From the NCBI GenBank assembly GCA_910584995.1, contig CAJUDW010000023.1:1-39655 (forward strand): a stretch of 39,655 nt of DNA, given 5' to 3'. Of the stretch, positions 1-6,420 are shown piece after piece. The position numbers were made by a program, and so were the translations under genes. Position 1 is the stretch's first letter, and every line of letters begins with the position of its first letter. Origin of the DNA: an uncultured Oscillibacter sp. Its GTDB lineage: Bacteria; Bacillota; Clostridia; Oscillospirales; Oscillospiraceae. The notes beneath the pieces are model-generated. The model did no database searches, was not told the origin of the DNA, and was given only the letters and a program-made list of their open reading frames with translations.

Positions 1-352
1 TCCAGCGGGTCTCGTTGAGGCCGAAGAGGATGTCGCCGTCCTTGTTTTCGTTGGCGGCCTGGATGGCGGCGGTGTCGCCGGAAATAACGCTGTTGTCGTC
101 AATGGAAATGGTGAAGCCTGCGTCCTTGGCCTCGTTGACCAGCCAGGTGGCGCGCTCCGTAGAGTTGGAGTTGGAATAGATGCGGATGGTGTACTTGGAG
201 TAGTCCTTCTCTTCCTCGCCGCCGGCGGGCTCGGAGGGACCGGATGTGCCGGGATCGGCGGGAGCGCTGCCGCCGTCGTCCTTCTTCCCGCCGCAGGCGG
301 CCAGGGACAGAATCATGACAAGGGCCAGCAGGGTTGCAAGAATCTTTTTCAT
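1..352 (-). CDS. ABC-type substrate-binding lipoprotein, N-terminal part (runs off the left edge)
   Basis: Only the first 117 codons are inside the window; the gene continues past base 1. The product starts MKKILATLLALVMILSLAAC, a signal peptide ending in an LAAC lipobox, so it should be cleaved before Cys and lipid-anchored on the outer face of the membrane. An acidic Gly/Pro/Ser linker follows, then the start of a binding domain (YTIRIYSNSNSTERATW), as in class I/II extracellular solute-binding proteins of the iron and sugar type. AAGGAG lies 8 nt before the ATG, fixing the start. It lies downstream of a sensor/regulator operon on the same strand but is separated from it by a terminator, so it has its own promoter and is a natural target of that regulator. 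The substrate cannot be read from this fragment. Confidence 0.8.
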   Translation of the reverse strand, partial: MKKILATLLALVMILSLAACGGKKDDGGSAPADPGTSGPSEPAGGEEEKDYSKYTIRIYSNSNSTERATWLVNEAKDAGFTISIDDNSVISGDTAAIQAANENKDGDILFGLNETRW

Positions 353-451
353 TTCATCGTCTCCTTATTCAAAATGTAAACCTGTGCTTTTGGTATTCTC
401 TGGGTAACAGTATATCGGGAACCGGGCCGGAAGAAAACCGGGCAGAACTGC

Positions 452-467
452 GATTCTTCTGCGAATC
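452..467. promoter_or_regulatory. Short palindrome GATTC-N6-GAATC upstream of the binding-protein gene
   Basis: A 5+5 bp inverted repeat lies about 100 bp upstream of the substrate-binding lipoprotein start. It could be a site for the neighbouring AraC-type response regulator, but it is short and could be chance. Confidence 0.25.
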
Positions 468-472
468 CTGTC

Positions 473-511
473 AAAAAAACCACAGGCGCCGAAAAGCGTC
501 TGTGGTTTTTG
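473..511 (-). terminator. Rho-independent terminator of the sensor/regulator operon
   Basis: A stem built on ACCACAG / CTGTGGT, extended by A:T pairs, is followed on the minus strand by a run of seven T. It lies just after the response-regulator stop codon and separates that operon from the binding-protein gene. Confidence 0.8.
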
Positions 512-525
512 TATGAAATACACAA

Positions 526-1272
526 TCACCGGCAGCGATCCTGGTACTCGGAGGGGGACATCCCCACCAGCTTTTTGAAGGTGCTGCCGAAGTAGGTCAC
601 GTCCCGGTAGCCCACCTCCCCCGCCACCTCGTAGACTTTGCGGCGGCAGTCCCCCAGGAGTTCCATAGCCATGTGGATCCGGTACTGGGTCAGATAATTG
701 ATAACGGTATAGCCGGTCTCCTTTTTGAATACGTGGCTCAAATGCCCCTCGCTGACCTGAAGGTGCTGGGCGATGGTGGTGATGCTGATATCCTGATCCC
801 CGTAGTGCTCGGAGATATAGCGGAGGGCCTGGAGCACGTATTTGCTCTTGTCCCCCTTGGCCAGGGGCATGACGTCCTGCGGGGTGAGATTGGTCAGTTC
901 CCGCTCCTTCTGGCGCACCTTGTCAATGGCGGCAATCAGTTCCTCATTCCGGAAGGGCTTGAGCAGGTAGTCGTCCGCGCCCAGCTTCAGGGCCTTCTGC
1001 GCATAGGCAAAGTCGCTGTAGGCGGTAAGGAGGATCACATGGGCCCGGCATCCGGCCTCCCGGAGGCGGGCAAGCATCTCGATGCCGTCCATCCGGGGCA
1101 TCCGCACGTCGGTGATGATTAGGCTGGGGCTGTACCGTTCCACGGCGGCAAGGCCCTCCTCCCCGTTGACGGCCTCCCCCGCCAGGACGCAGCCCCGGGC
1201 GGCCCAGTCGATGCCCAGGACAATCCCCCGGCGAACCACCGCCTCGTCGTCAACCACCAGGACTTTCAGCAT
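526..1272 (-). CDS. Response regulator, REC plus AraC-type DNA-binding domain (YesN-like)
   Basis: This 248-aa protein is a two-domain response regulator. The N-terminal receiver has the acidic pair DD at 8-9, the phosphoacceptor Asp55 in IITDVRMP, and the conserved Lys in LLKPF near 106. Residues about 145-245 form an AraC/XylS double helix-turn-helix, with the typical end VGYRDVTYFGSTFKKLVGMSPSEY. It should bind DNA when phosphorylated by the kinase encoded just upstream. Its start overlaps the kinase gene by 23 bp, with GAGGAGGG 5 nt before the ATG, so the two are translationally coupled. The likely target is the substrate-binding protein gene running off the left edge. Length is normal for the YesN class. 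Confidence 0.93.
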   Translation of the reverse strand: MLKVLVVDDEAVVRRGIVLGIDWAARGCVLAGEAVNGEEGLAAVERYSPSLIITDVRMPRMDGIEMLARLREAGCRAHVILLTAYSDFAYAQKALKLGADDYLLKPFRNEELIAAIDKVRQKERELTNLTPQDVMPLAKGDKSKYVLQALRYISEHYGDQDISITTIAQHLQVSEGHLSHVFKKETGYTVINYLTQYRIHMAMELLGDCRRKVYEVAGEVGYRDVTYFGSTFKKLVGMSPSEYQDRCR

Positions 1273-2956
1273 AGGATCCCTCCTCTCGTTTTACCGGCAG
1301 ACGCAGCCGGACGCGGCTACCCTCCCCTGGCAGAACCCGGGCGGAGAGGCCGTAGCGGGGGCCGTAATGGAGGCGGATGATGCTGTCCACATTGAAAAGG
1401 CCCAGATGCCCGCCCGGAATCCGCTTGTCGGGGCTGTTCAGCTTCTCCAGAATCTCCGGCGGGATGCCGGGGCCGTTGTCCGACACGGTCAGCAGCAGAT
1501 CTCCTTCGTCCTCCTCCGCCCAGAGTTTCACATAGCCCTCCTCCATATCGGAGACCCCGTGGAGGATGGCGTTTTCCACCAGGGGCTGGAGGGCCAGCTT
1601 CGGCACAAGGCAGCTGCGGAACCGCTCCGCCACGTCGATCTCGCAGGTGAAGCGGTCTTCAAAGCGGATGGCCTGGATATCCACATACCGCTCCACCAGA
1701 TCCAGTTCCTGCTCCAGGGTGACGATCTCGTCCCCGTCGATGCCTGCCCGGAGGATGGCGGCAAGGCCCGTGGCCAGTTCCGCCACCTGGGGGGTATGGT
1801 GCACCACCCCCAGCCACTTCATGGTGTCCAGGGTGTTGTACAGGAAGTGGGGGTTCAGCTGGGCCTGCATCATCCGCAGCTTTGTCTCGTTCAGTTCCCT
1901 CTGCCGCCGGACGGAGCGATCCAGGTTCAGCCGGTATTCCTCCGTCATCCGGTTGAAGCTGCCGGCAAGGCGGCCCAACTCGTCCTCCCGTCCCGGCTCC
2001 AGGCGCACGTCCAGGCGGCCCCGCTCCACCTCGCCCATGGCCTGATCCAGCTGGTGGACGGGCTCGGAGAGGTAGCGGCTGAGAAGCCAGGTGAAAAGGA
2101 GGCTCAGCAGGATACACAGCGACCCCACAAAGGCGCTGACCAGATAGATGGCCTCCATCACCTGCCCGGTGAAGGTGCGGGGCTGCTGGAGGATCAGGGT
2201 GAACCCCGTCTCCGGGTGCTTGGCGGCGATATAGCGGTAGTCCCCGTCCGTCCCGGAGAGGGGCTCCCCCGCCAGCAGCTGGGAGCGGAGGGCCTCCGCC
2301 GTATCCCGGGCCTGGGCGGGACGGGAGTAGTAGACCGTCCGCCAGTTCCTGTCCAGCAGCAGCACTTCGCAGGCAGCGTCGTAATGCCCGCCCAACAGGC
2401 GGTTGAAACCGGATCGATCCAAGCTGGCCGTCACGTAGCCCAGCAGATCCCCCTTGTGATCCCGGACGGCCCTGGCGGCGGAGAGGCCCTCCTCCGCCCC
2501 GGTGCGGACGGCTATGCCGGAGGAAGCCCGGGCCGCAGGCAGAAGCCCCCAACCGGTGTCCAAGGTCTCCGCCGGAAGGGAACCGCCGCTGGTGTAAAGG
2601 CAGCGGCCTTCCCCGTCGTAAATATCAAAACGCACGCAGTCCCGCAGGGGCTCCGCGCTTCGGTAGAGCACCTGATACAAGGTACGGGACTCTGTCCCGC
2701 CCCGGCGCAGGGCGCTGTGAACCACCGTACTGCCCGCCAGATCCTCCGCCAGATCCCCGCAGGCGGCATAGACCTCCGTCAGGGCCGCCTCCAGTTCCCG
2801 CAGGCGCAGATCCGCCTGCCGGGCAAGGCCGCTTTCAATCCGCACCACCTGGAGGCGCAGCATCAGCGCCCCGCCCAGCAGCAGGGGCAGCAGGGCGGCA
2901 AGGAGCATGGCGGTAAACATCCGGTTCCGGAAGGAACGTTGAATCCATTTTTTCAT
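1250..2956 (-). CDS. Sensor histidine kinase, YesM/LytS-like (HisKA_7TM-less, His_kinase type)
   Basis: This 568-aa membrane kinase has one transmembrane helix at about 14-34, an extracytoplasmic sensing region to about 270, a second helix at about 272-292 and a HAMP linker. The phosphorylated His is in QLNPHFLYNTLD (about 367). The ATPase motifs follow: the N box LQPLVENAILHG, the G1 box DNGPGIP and the G2-like GHLGLFNV. NPHFLYN marks the His_kinase family that partners AraC-type regulators. The gene begins inside the stop of the preceding binding-protein gene (ATGA overlap) and overlaps the regulator gene downstream. The arrangement suggests that the preceding lipoprotein presents a ligand to this sensor. 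Confidence 0.93.
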   Translation of the reverse strand: MKKWIQRSFRNRMFTAMLLAALLPLLLGGALMLRLQVVRIESGLARQADLRLRELEAALTEVYAACGDLAEDLAGSTVVHSALRRGGTESRTLYQVLYRSAEPLRDCVRFDIYDGEGRCLYTSGGSLPAETLDTGWGLLPAARASSGIAVRTGAEEGLSAARAVRDHKGDLLGYVTASLDRSGFNRLLGGHYDAACEVLLLDRNWRTVYYSRPAQARDTAEALRSQLLAGEPLSGTDGDYRYIAAKHPETGFTLILQQPRTFTGQVMEAIYLVSAFVGSLCILLSLLFTWLLSRYLSEPVHQLDQAMGEVERGRLDVRLEPGREDELGRLAGSFNRMTEEYRLNLDRSVRRQRELNETKLRMMQAQLNPHFLYNTLDTMKWLGVVHHTPQVAELATGLAAILRAGIDGDEIVTLEQELDLVERYVDIQAIRFEDRFTCEIDVAERFRSCLVPKLALQPLVENAILHGVSDMEEGYVKLWAEEDEGDLLLTVSDNGPGIPPEILEKLNSPDKRIPGGHLGLFNVDSIIRLHYGPRYGLSARVLPGEGSRVRLRLPVKREEGSYAESPGG

Positions 2957-3957
2957 GGCGCGGCCTCTTCGGTGAGTTCCCTCCAGCGGCGGAGCAGTTC
3001 CTCCCGCTGGCCGCTGGCCCAGGTAATGTCATAGTCCAGGGCGGGCAGCACGTCTTCTGCCCCTTGCCGCTCCGTCAGGACGGAGCGGCGGAAGCATGCT
3101 TCCGCCAGATACTGCTGTACATCCTCGCTGAGGGTGAAATCGATGAACCGCCGCGCATTCTCCCCGTGGGCGCACCCGGCTATCACGGCCATGCCGTCCG
3201 GCATGGCGCAGGTGCCCTCTTTGGGACAGAGCAGGGCCACGTCCTGCCCCTTCCGGACGGCCTGGAGGGCAATATCCTCCGGGATGGCCCCGATGTAGCA
3301 GGTGCCGTCGGCCACCGCGCCGGTGATTTGGCCGGAACTCTCCAGAATCTGCCCGTCCAGATTGTTCACAAAGGCGGCCAGAAGCGCCTCATCATCCCCC
3401 GGCAGGGCCTGGAGCAGGGAGGCCAGGGCGGTGTAACCGGAGCCGGAGACTGTGGGATCCGCAAAGGCGATCTTGCCCCGCCACGCAGGATCTAAAAGGC
3501 TGTCCCAGCTGTCCGGCGGGTTGGTGCGGATCAACACCGGATTGTAAATCAAAACCACCGGCAGGGAAGAAAAAGCCGTCCAGGTGCCGTCCGGGCAGAG
3601 GAACGCAGGCTGGATATCCTCCTGGAGGGGGCTGACATAGGGCTCGAAGAGGGAGGCGCAGGCTTGGAGGCTGTCCGCCCCGCCGCCGAAGAGCAGGTCG
3701 CAGGCCGGATCCTCCGCCTCAGCCTCCAGCCGTTCCAGCAGGGCACTGGTTCCGCCGGTCTCCACCTGGACCCAGATGCCGGTCCTGGCCTCAAATTCCC
3801 GGATAATGGGGCCGTAAAGTTCCTCCTTGTGGGAGGTGTAAAGCACCAGGCGGTCTTCCTCCGCCGGGGCGAACCGGGAGAGATCCGGCCCGGTATTCCG
3901 GCCGCAGCCCCCCAGGAGAAGCAGGAGGGGACAAAGGAGCAACAGCAGACGCCGCAT
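2953..3957 (-). CDS. Periplasmic-type binding lipoprotein of the Fe3+/phosphonate ABC class, sensor-linked
   Basis: The 334-aa product has a signal peptide with a lipobox-like LLGGC near residue 18, then a complete class II binding-protein fold. Recognisable motifs are LVLYTSHKEELYGPIIREFE at the N-lobe start and WDSLLDPAWRGKIAFADPT in the hinge region, typical of iron(III)-type (AfuA/PgtC-like) binding proteins. No ABC permease or ATPase gene is adjacent; instead the gene is coupled by ATGA overlap to a sensor kinase. By analogy with PgtC-PgtB-PgtA, it probably senses ligand and signals through the kinase rather than feeding a transporter. The start is supported by a GGGAGGGG site. The ligand is unknown. 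Confidence 0.88.
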   Translation of the reverse strand: MRRLLLLLCPLLLLLGGCGRNTGPDLSRFAPAEEDRLVLYTSHKEELYGPIIREFEARTGIWVQVETGGTSALLERLEAEAEDPACDLLFGGGADSLQACASLFEPYVSPLQEDIQPAFLCPDGTWTAFSSLPVVLIYNPVLIRTNPPDSWDSLLDPAWRGKIAFADPTVSGSGYTALASLLQALPGDDEALLAAFVNNLDGQILESSGQITGAVADGTCYIGAIPEDIALQAVRKGQDVALLCPKEGTCAMPDGMAVIAGCAHGENARRFIDFTLSEDVQQYLAEACFRRSVLTERQGAEDVLPALDYDITWASGQREELLRRWRELTEEAAP

Positions 3958-3987
3958 CCCTCATCCCCTCCCTCTTTCTTTTTTGCC

Positions 3988-4017
3988 AGTATATCACAAA
4001 AAGGCGGAAAAGCGCAA
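3988..4017 (-). promoter_or_regulatory. Putative sigma-A promoter of the binding protein/kinase/regulator operon
   Basis: On the minus strand TTGCGC, an 18-bp spacer and TATACT precede the binding-protein gene by about 30 bp. The -35 is weak and the -10 is good. Confidence 0.5.
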
Positions 4018-4048
4018 GAGCGGCAGGAAGGAAACCTTCCAGCCGCTC
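4018..4048 (-). terminator. Hairpin terminator downstream of the NifX-like gene
   Basis: A 14-bp stem (GAGCGGC-GGAAGG, one mismatch) with an AAA loop lies between two minus-strand transcription units. The following T tract is interrupted, so termination strength is uncertain. It overlaps nothing coding. Confidence 0.5.
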
Positions 4049-4236
4049 CTCCTGGTATCAAAACGCCCCCCGTAAGAGCCTGTCACCCGCATCTGCAGGA
4101 GTTTATCCCCCGCAGGCGGCCAAAATGCCCCGTCGTTTTCCCCGGCAAGTGCGCAGGAAAAACCCTTTGCGCGGGGTGGGCGCGGAATTGTCCGCCAAAA
4201 GGCAGGCAGCCGGGGCACGGAGCGCAGCAGGACTTT
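4049..4236. other. Unassigned spacer between the NifX-like gene and the sensor operon
   Basis: This stretch is GC-rich and shows no convincing gene. A 74-codon minus-strand reading frame crosses it (3994-4218), but it has no ribosome site and no recognisable domain. The base pattern has several short inverted pieces (GCGGGG/CCCCGC), so it could be a decayed intergenic element. Only one copy is visible here. Confidence 0.3.
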
Positions 4237-4629
4237 TTAATGGTGCCCGCCGCAGCCGTGGGTGCCCTCGCTGCACCGGCCGTGGTGTTCATGGCCGTGG
4301 TGGCTGCAGACGGCGGCCTCGTCCCACACCAGCGTCCCCGCCAGGAAGGCCTTCACCGCTTCGTCCGCCCCGCCGGACACGCCGCCCCGCAGCTGGATGC
4401 CCGCGCCTGCCAGGGCGTCCCGGGCGCCGGGGCCGATGCCGCCGCAGATCAGCACCTCCGCCCCGCAGCCAGCCAGGAAGCCTGCCAGGGCCCCGTGGCC
4501 GCTGCCGCCGGTATCCTGTATCCGTTCGCCTGTGATCTGCCCGTTTTCCGCGTCGTAAAGCTTAAACTGCTGGGCGCGGCCAAAATGCTGAAAGACCGCG
4601 CCGTCCTCATAAGGTACCGCGATTCTCAT
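4237..4629 (-). CDS. Dinitrogenase iron-molybdenum cofactor biosynthesis family protein (NifX/NifB-C-like), His/Cys-rich tail
   Basis: The 130-aa protein matches the NifX/NafY/VnfX-like cofactor-binding domain: it begins MRIAVPYEDGAVFQHFGRAQ, with an internal ICGGIGPGARDAL and the late LRGGVSGGADEAV segment. Family members bind iron-sulfur or molybdenum cofactor precursors. In nitrogenase-free Clostridia they are usually orphan proteins of unknown role, often near Mrp/NBP35 ATPases. Here no nif gene or Mrp ATPase is nearby. The last 25 residues hold seven His and three Cys, a likely metal-binding tail. A good AAGGAG site lies before the ATG, and the following ROK gene is upstream on the same strand. 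Confidence 0.85.
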   Translation of the reverse strand: MRIAVPYEDGAVFQHFGRAQQFKLYDAENGQITGERIQDTGGSGHGALAGFLAGCGAEVLICGGIGPGARDALAGAGIQLRGGVSGGADEAVKAFLAGTLVWDEAAVCSHHGHEHHGRCSEGTHGCGGHH

Positions 4630-4696
4630 CCCAAAACACTCCTTATCTTCATTATATCATTGCTCCATTATAACCGGCCGGATACCGGGGCGGGGA

Positions 4697-5641
4697 TTAC
4701 GGTTCCCCCTCCCGGAGCAGGGCTGCCGCGCCGATCATGCCCGCCCGGTTCCCCAGCGCCGCCGTTTCAATTGGCGGAATACCGCCTCCCGGGCCGCCGA
4801 AGCACTCCTGCCGGACCAGTTCCCGCACAGGGGCCAGCAAGACCTCCCCCTGCTGGGACAGCCCGCCTCCCACCAGCAGGATCTGGGGGTGGAAGATGTT
4901 GATCATATTGGCAATACCCAGGCCCAGGCGCCGTATGTATGCCTCCGTCACTGCCCGCAGCGCCGGATCTCCCGCCGCTGCCGCTGCGAAAACCTCCTCC
5001 GGGGCCATGGCCTTCCCCGCGGCCCGTTCCGCATCCCGCCGCAGGGCCGTGGCGGAAACATAGGCCTCCCAGCAGCCCCGCCTGCCGCAGGTGCAGGGCT
5101 CCCCGTCCTCCACGATGATCGCGTGGCCCGGCTCGCTGCCGCTGAGGATCCTGCCGTCAATCACCACGCCGCCGCCTACGCCGGTGCCCAGAGTAATCAT
5201 CACGACATCCCGGCAGCCCCGGCCCGCCCCGGCAACGGTCTCCCCCAGGGCCGCGCAGTCCGCGTCGTTGGCCATCCGGATGGGCATAGGCAGGCAGGCC
5301 GACAGCGCCTCCTCGGCGCGGACATCCTGCCAGCGCAGGTTGTTGGAGTACACTACCCTGCCGGAGGCCCTGTCCACCACGCCGGGGATGCCGAACCCGG
5401 CTCCCGCGCACTGCTCCGGCGAAACCCCCTGCTCCTCCAGGAAGGCCCGGGTCTTCCGCCCGATGTCCGCCAGCACCTCCGCCGCCCCCCGCTCCGCGCC
5501 GGTAGGTACGGAGATGGAGGCAGTCAAATTGTATTCGCTGTCTGTCAGTCCGATTTTGACCGCCGTGCCGCCGACGTCCACGCCGACGCGGAACAGGCCC
5601 CCTCCCGCCGGAGTAGGTACGCTGCGATTTGTATTTTCCAT
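4697..5641 (-). CDS. ROK family sugar kinase (glucokinase-like)
   Basis: The 314-aa protein is a ROK-family kinase that phosphorylates a hexose such as glucose, fructose or N-acetyl sugar with ATP in the cytoplasm. The phosphate-binding motif DVGGTAVKIGL is near residue 22. The catalytic region reads ANDADCAALGE, and the ROK zinc/His signature is GHAIIVEDG followed by CTCGRRGCWE. A Gly-rich ILLVGGGLSQ adenosine motif lies near the C-terminus. It has no N-terminal helix-turn-helix, so it is an enzyme rather than a ROK repressor. The start follows GGGGAGG. The sugar is not decidable from sequence; there is no sugar transporter next to it. It could share a transcript with the NifX-like gene 67 bp downstream. 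Confidence 0.9.
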   Translation of the reverse strand: MENTNRSVPTPAGGGLFRVGVDVGGTAVKIGLTDSEYNLTASISVPTGAERGAAEVLADIGRKTRAFLEEQGVSPEQCAGAGFGIPGVVDRASGRVVYSNNLRWQDVRAEEALSACLPMPIRMANDADCAALGETVAGAGRGCRDVVMITLGTGVGGGVVIDGRILSGSEPGHAIIVEDGEPCTCGRRGCWEAYVSATALRRDAERAAGKAMAPEEVFAAAAAGDPALRAVTEAYIRRLGLGIANMINIFHPQILLVGGGLSQQGEVLLAPVRELVRQECFGGPGGGIPPIETAALGNRAGMIGAAALLREGEP

Positions 5642-5765
5642 TTCTCCGCCTCCCCGCTTTTCTTTCGCGCCCTGGGGCGCAGTTTGGTTGATAACGCTAT
5701 TCTACCGATCCTTTCCCGTCTCGTCAAGCGCCCGGGATACCGGAATCCCTCCGCCGTTCCAGGCC

Positions 5766-5912
5766 CTATCCAACAGGGGAAAAAACTGCTTGTACAATTT
5801 TTAGCTTTATGCTATAGTAGGGCTCAGAGGCAATCATAAAAGGCAGGACGTGAGGGAATGCGACCTCCCCCACGTCCCTATGCAGGAGCAATGACCTCCT
5901 ACACAACAGCAT
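5766..5912 (-). CDS. Candidate 48-aa hydrophobic peptide, possibly a decayed type I toxin
   Basis: A 48-codon frame starts at an ATG about 10 nt after the predicted start of the minus-strand promoter at 5929-5957. It contains a hydrophobic middle, FPHVLPFMIAS, followed by a basic piece, IKLKIVQ. LPFMIA followed by hydrophobic residues recalls the membrane toxins of Gram-positive type I toxin-antitoxin loci, and a one-base shift after ATGATTGCC would restore a more hydrophobic run that then hits a stop. No good ribosome site precedes the ATG. The resemblance is from memory and weak; the peptide may not be made. Confidence 0.22.
   Translation of the reverse strand: MLLCRRSLLLHRDVGEVAFPHVLPFMIASEPYYSIKLKIVQAVFSPVG
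5790..5818 (+). promoter_or_regulatory. Sigma-A promoter, TTGTAC-17-TATAGT, facing right
   Basis: The -35 TTGTAC (5790-5795), a 17-bp spacer and the -10 TATAGT (5813-5818) are directly visible. Transcription would start near 5825 and run into a gene-free region ending at a terminator at 5939-5967. Confidence 0.65.
5839..5877 (-). terminator. Hairpin with T tract ending the minus-strand short RNA
   Basis: Stem GGACGTG-GGG / CCC-CACGTCC (11 positions, one mismatch) is followed on the minus strand by TGCC and TTTT. It lies about 50-80 nt after the start predicted from the promoter at 5929-5957, so it would yield a short RNA or act as a leader terminator of the ROK kinase gene. Confidence 0.5.
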
Positions 5913-5928
5913 TGCTGTACCAGCCCTC

Positions 5929-5957
5929 ATTATACCGGAAAAGCCGCCAATTGACAA
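5929..5957 (-). promoter_or_regulatory. Sigma-A promoter, TTGTCA-17-TATAAT, facing left
   Basis: The -35 TTGTCA (5957-5952), a 17-bp spacer and a consensus -10 TATAAT (5934-5929) are seen on the minus strand. It drives a short RNA towards the ROK kinase gene. Its -35 lies inside the loop of the terminator of the opposing RNA. Confidence 0.7.
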
Positions 5958-5967
5958 GGGCGGTTTT
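5939..5967 (+). terminator. Hairpin terminator of the plus-strand small RNA
   Basis: AAAAGCCGCC and GGCGGTTTT form a stem of about nine pairs (one G:T) around a 10-nt loop, with the T run inside and after the 3' arm. Confidence 0.5.
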
Positions 5968-6420
5968 GTGGGTTGTGTCTGGAATTATGTGGTGTGGGAT
6001 TACTATATCCTGCGCCGCTTTTGTTTTGCCTCGGCAGGGCGCCTTTGGGGCCGGGCCAATCCCGCCCCAAAGGGCGGCGCTGCTGGGCCCGGAGGGAAAA
6101 GCTGACAGACAAGGGGGAGAAACCGTATCGGATTGGATTTTATCTGAACCATGCCGCAGGCGTTTTTACAGGGGCGCAATTTGAAAAAGGCGGAACGGCT
6201 GGGGAAAATATGGCGTCCGCCTCTTATCAAACCGGCGGTTCCGGTCGAAAAAAATTATGCGCAGCGGAAATTTGATAAAAAAGGGAATCCGGCGCTCCTC
6301 CGGGAGGCCGTCCGGCGGCCCTTTCCAAAAAACCCGTGCGGCAGCCGGCCATATTGGGAACATGACCGGTTGGAAACAAGACTATACTGGTATATCAACA
6401 GAGGAAGGAGGGACTGTTCT
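5968..6420. other. Gene-free stretch with a strong GC hairpin
   Basis: No frame here has a credible start, ribosome site or family likeness. The main structure is the hairpin CCTTTGGGGC / GCCCCAAAGG (6042-6051 with 6064-6073), extended inward by GGG/CCC. Just before the next gene, TTGGAA and TATATC or TATACT sequences at 6370-6396 may hold its promoter. Confidence 0.4.

Larger units (their letters stand above)
5825..5967 (+). ncRNA. Putative small RNA opposite the minus-strand transcript
   Basis: The RNA is bounded by the promoter at 5790-5818 and the terminator at 5939-5967, about 140 nt. It is fully antisense to the short RNA expected from the facing promoter at 5929-5957. It contains the hairpin GGACGTG/CACGTCC (5846-5877) and AGCAATG/CATTGCT (about 5887-5917). 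No known RNA family was recognised; SRP, 6S, c-di-GMP and fluoride motifs were considered and did not fit. Confidence 0.4.

Noticed and set aside
1082..3034. 650-codon plus-strand frame opposite the sensor kinase
   Set aside because: It is antisense to a kinase with clear motifs and ribosome site; open antisense frames are expected in this GC-rich DNA, and the translation is rich in Gln, His, Gly and Arg without a domain.
5846..5920. Fluoride riboswitch, from AATGACCTCCTAC resembling part of the crcB motif
   Set aside because: The required first stem and pseudoknot sequence are missing, and no fluoride exporter gene follows on either strand.
6151..6420. N-terminal extension of the 754-aa membrane protein
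   Set aside because: The ATG at 6151 has no ribosome site and the added residues are basic and of odd composition; AAGGAGGG points to the TTG at 6421.
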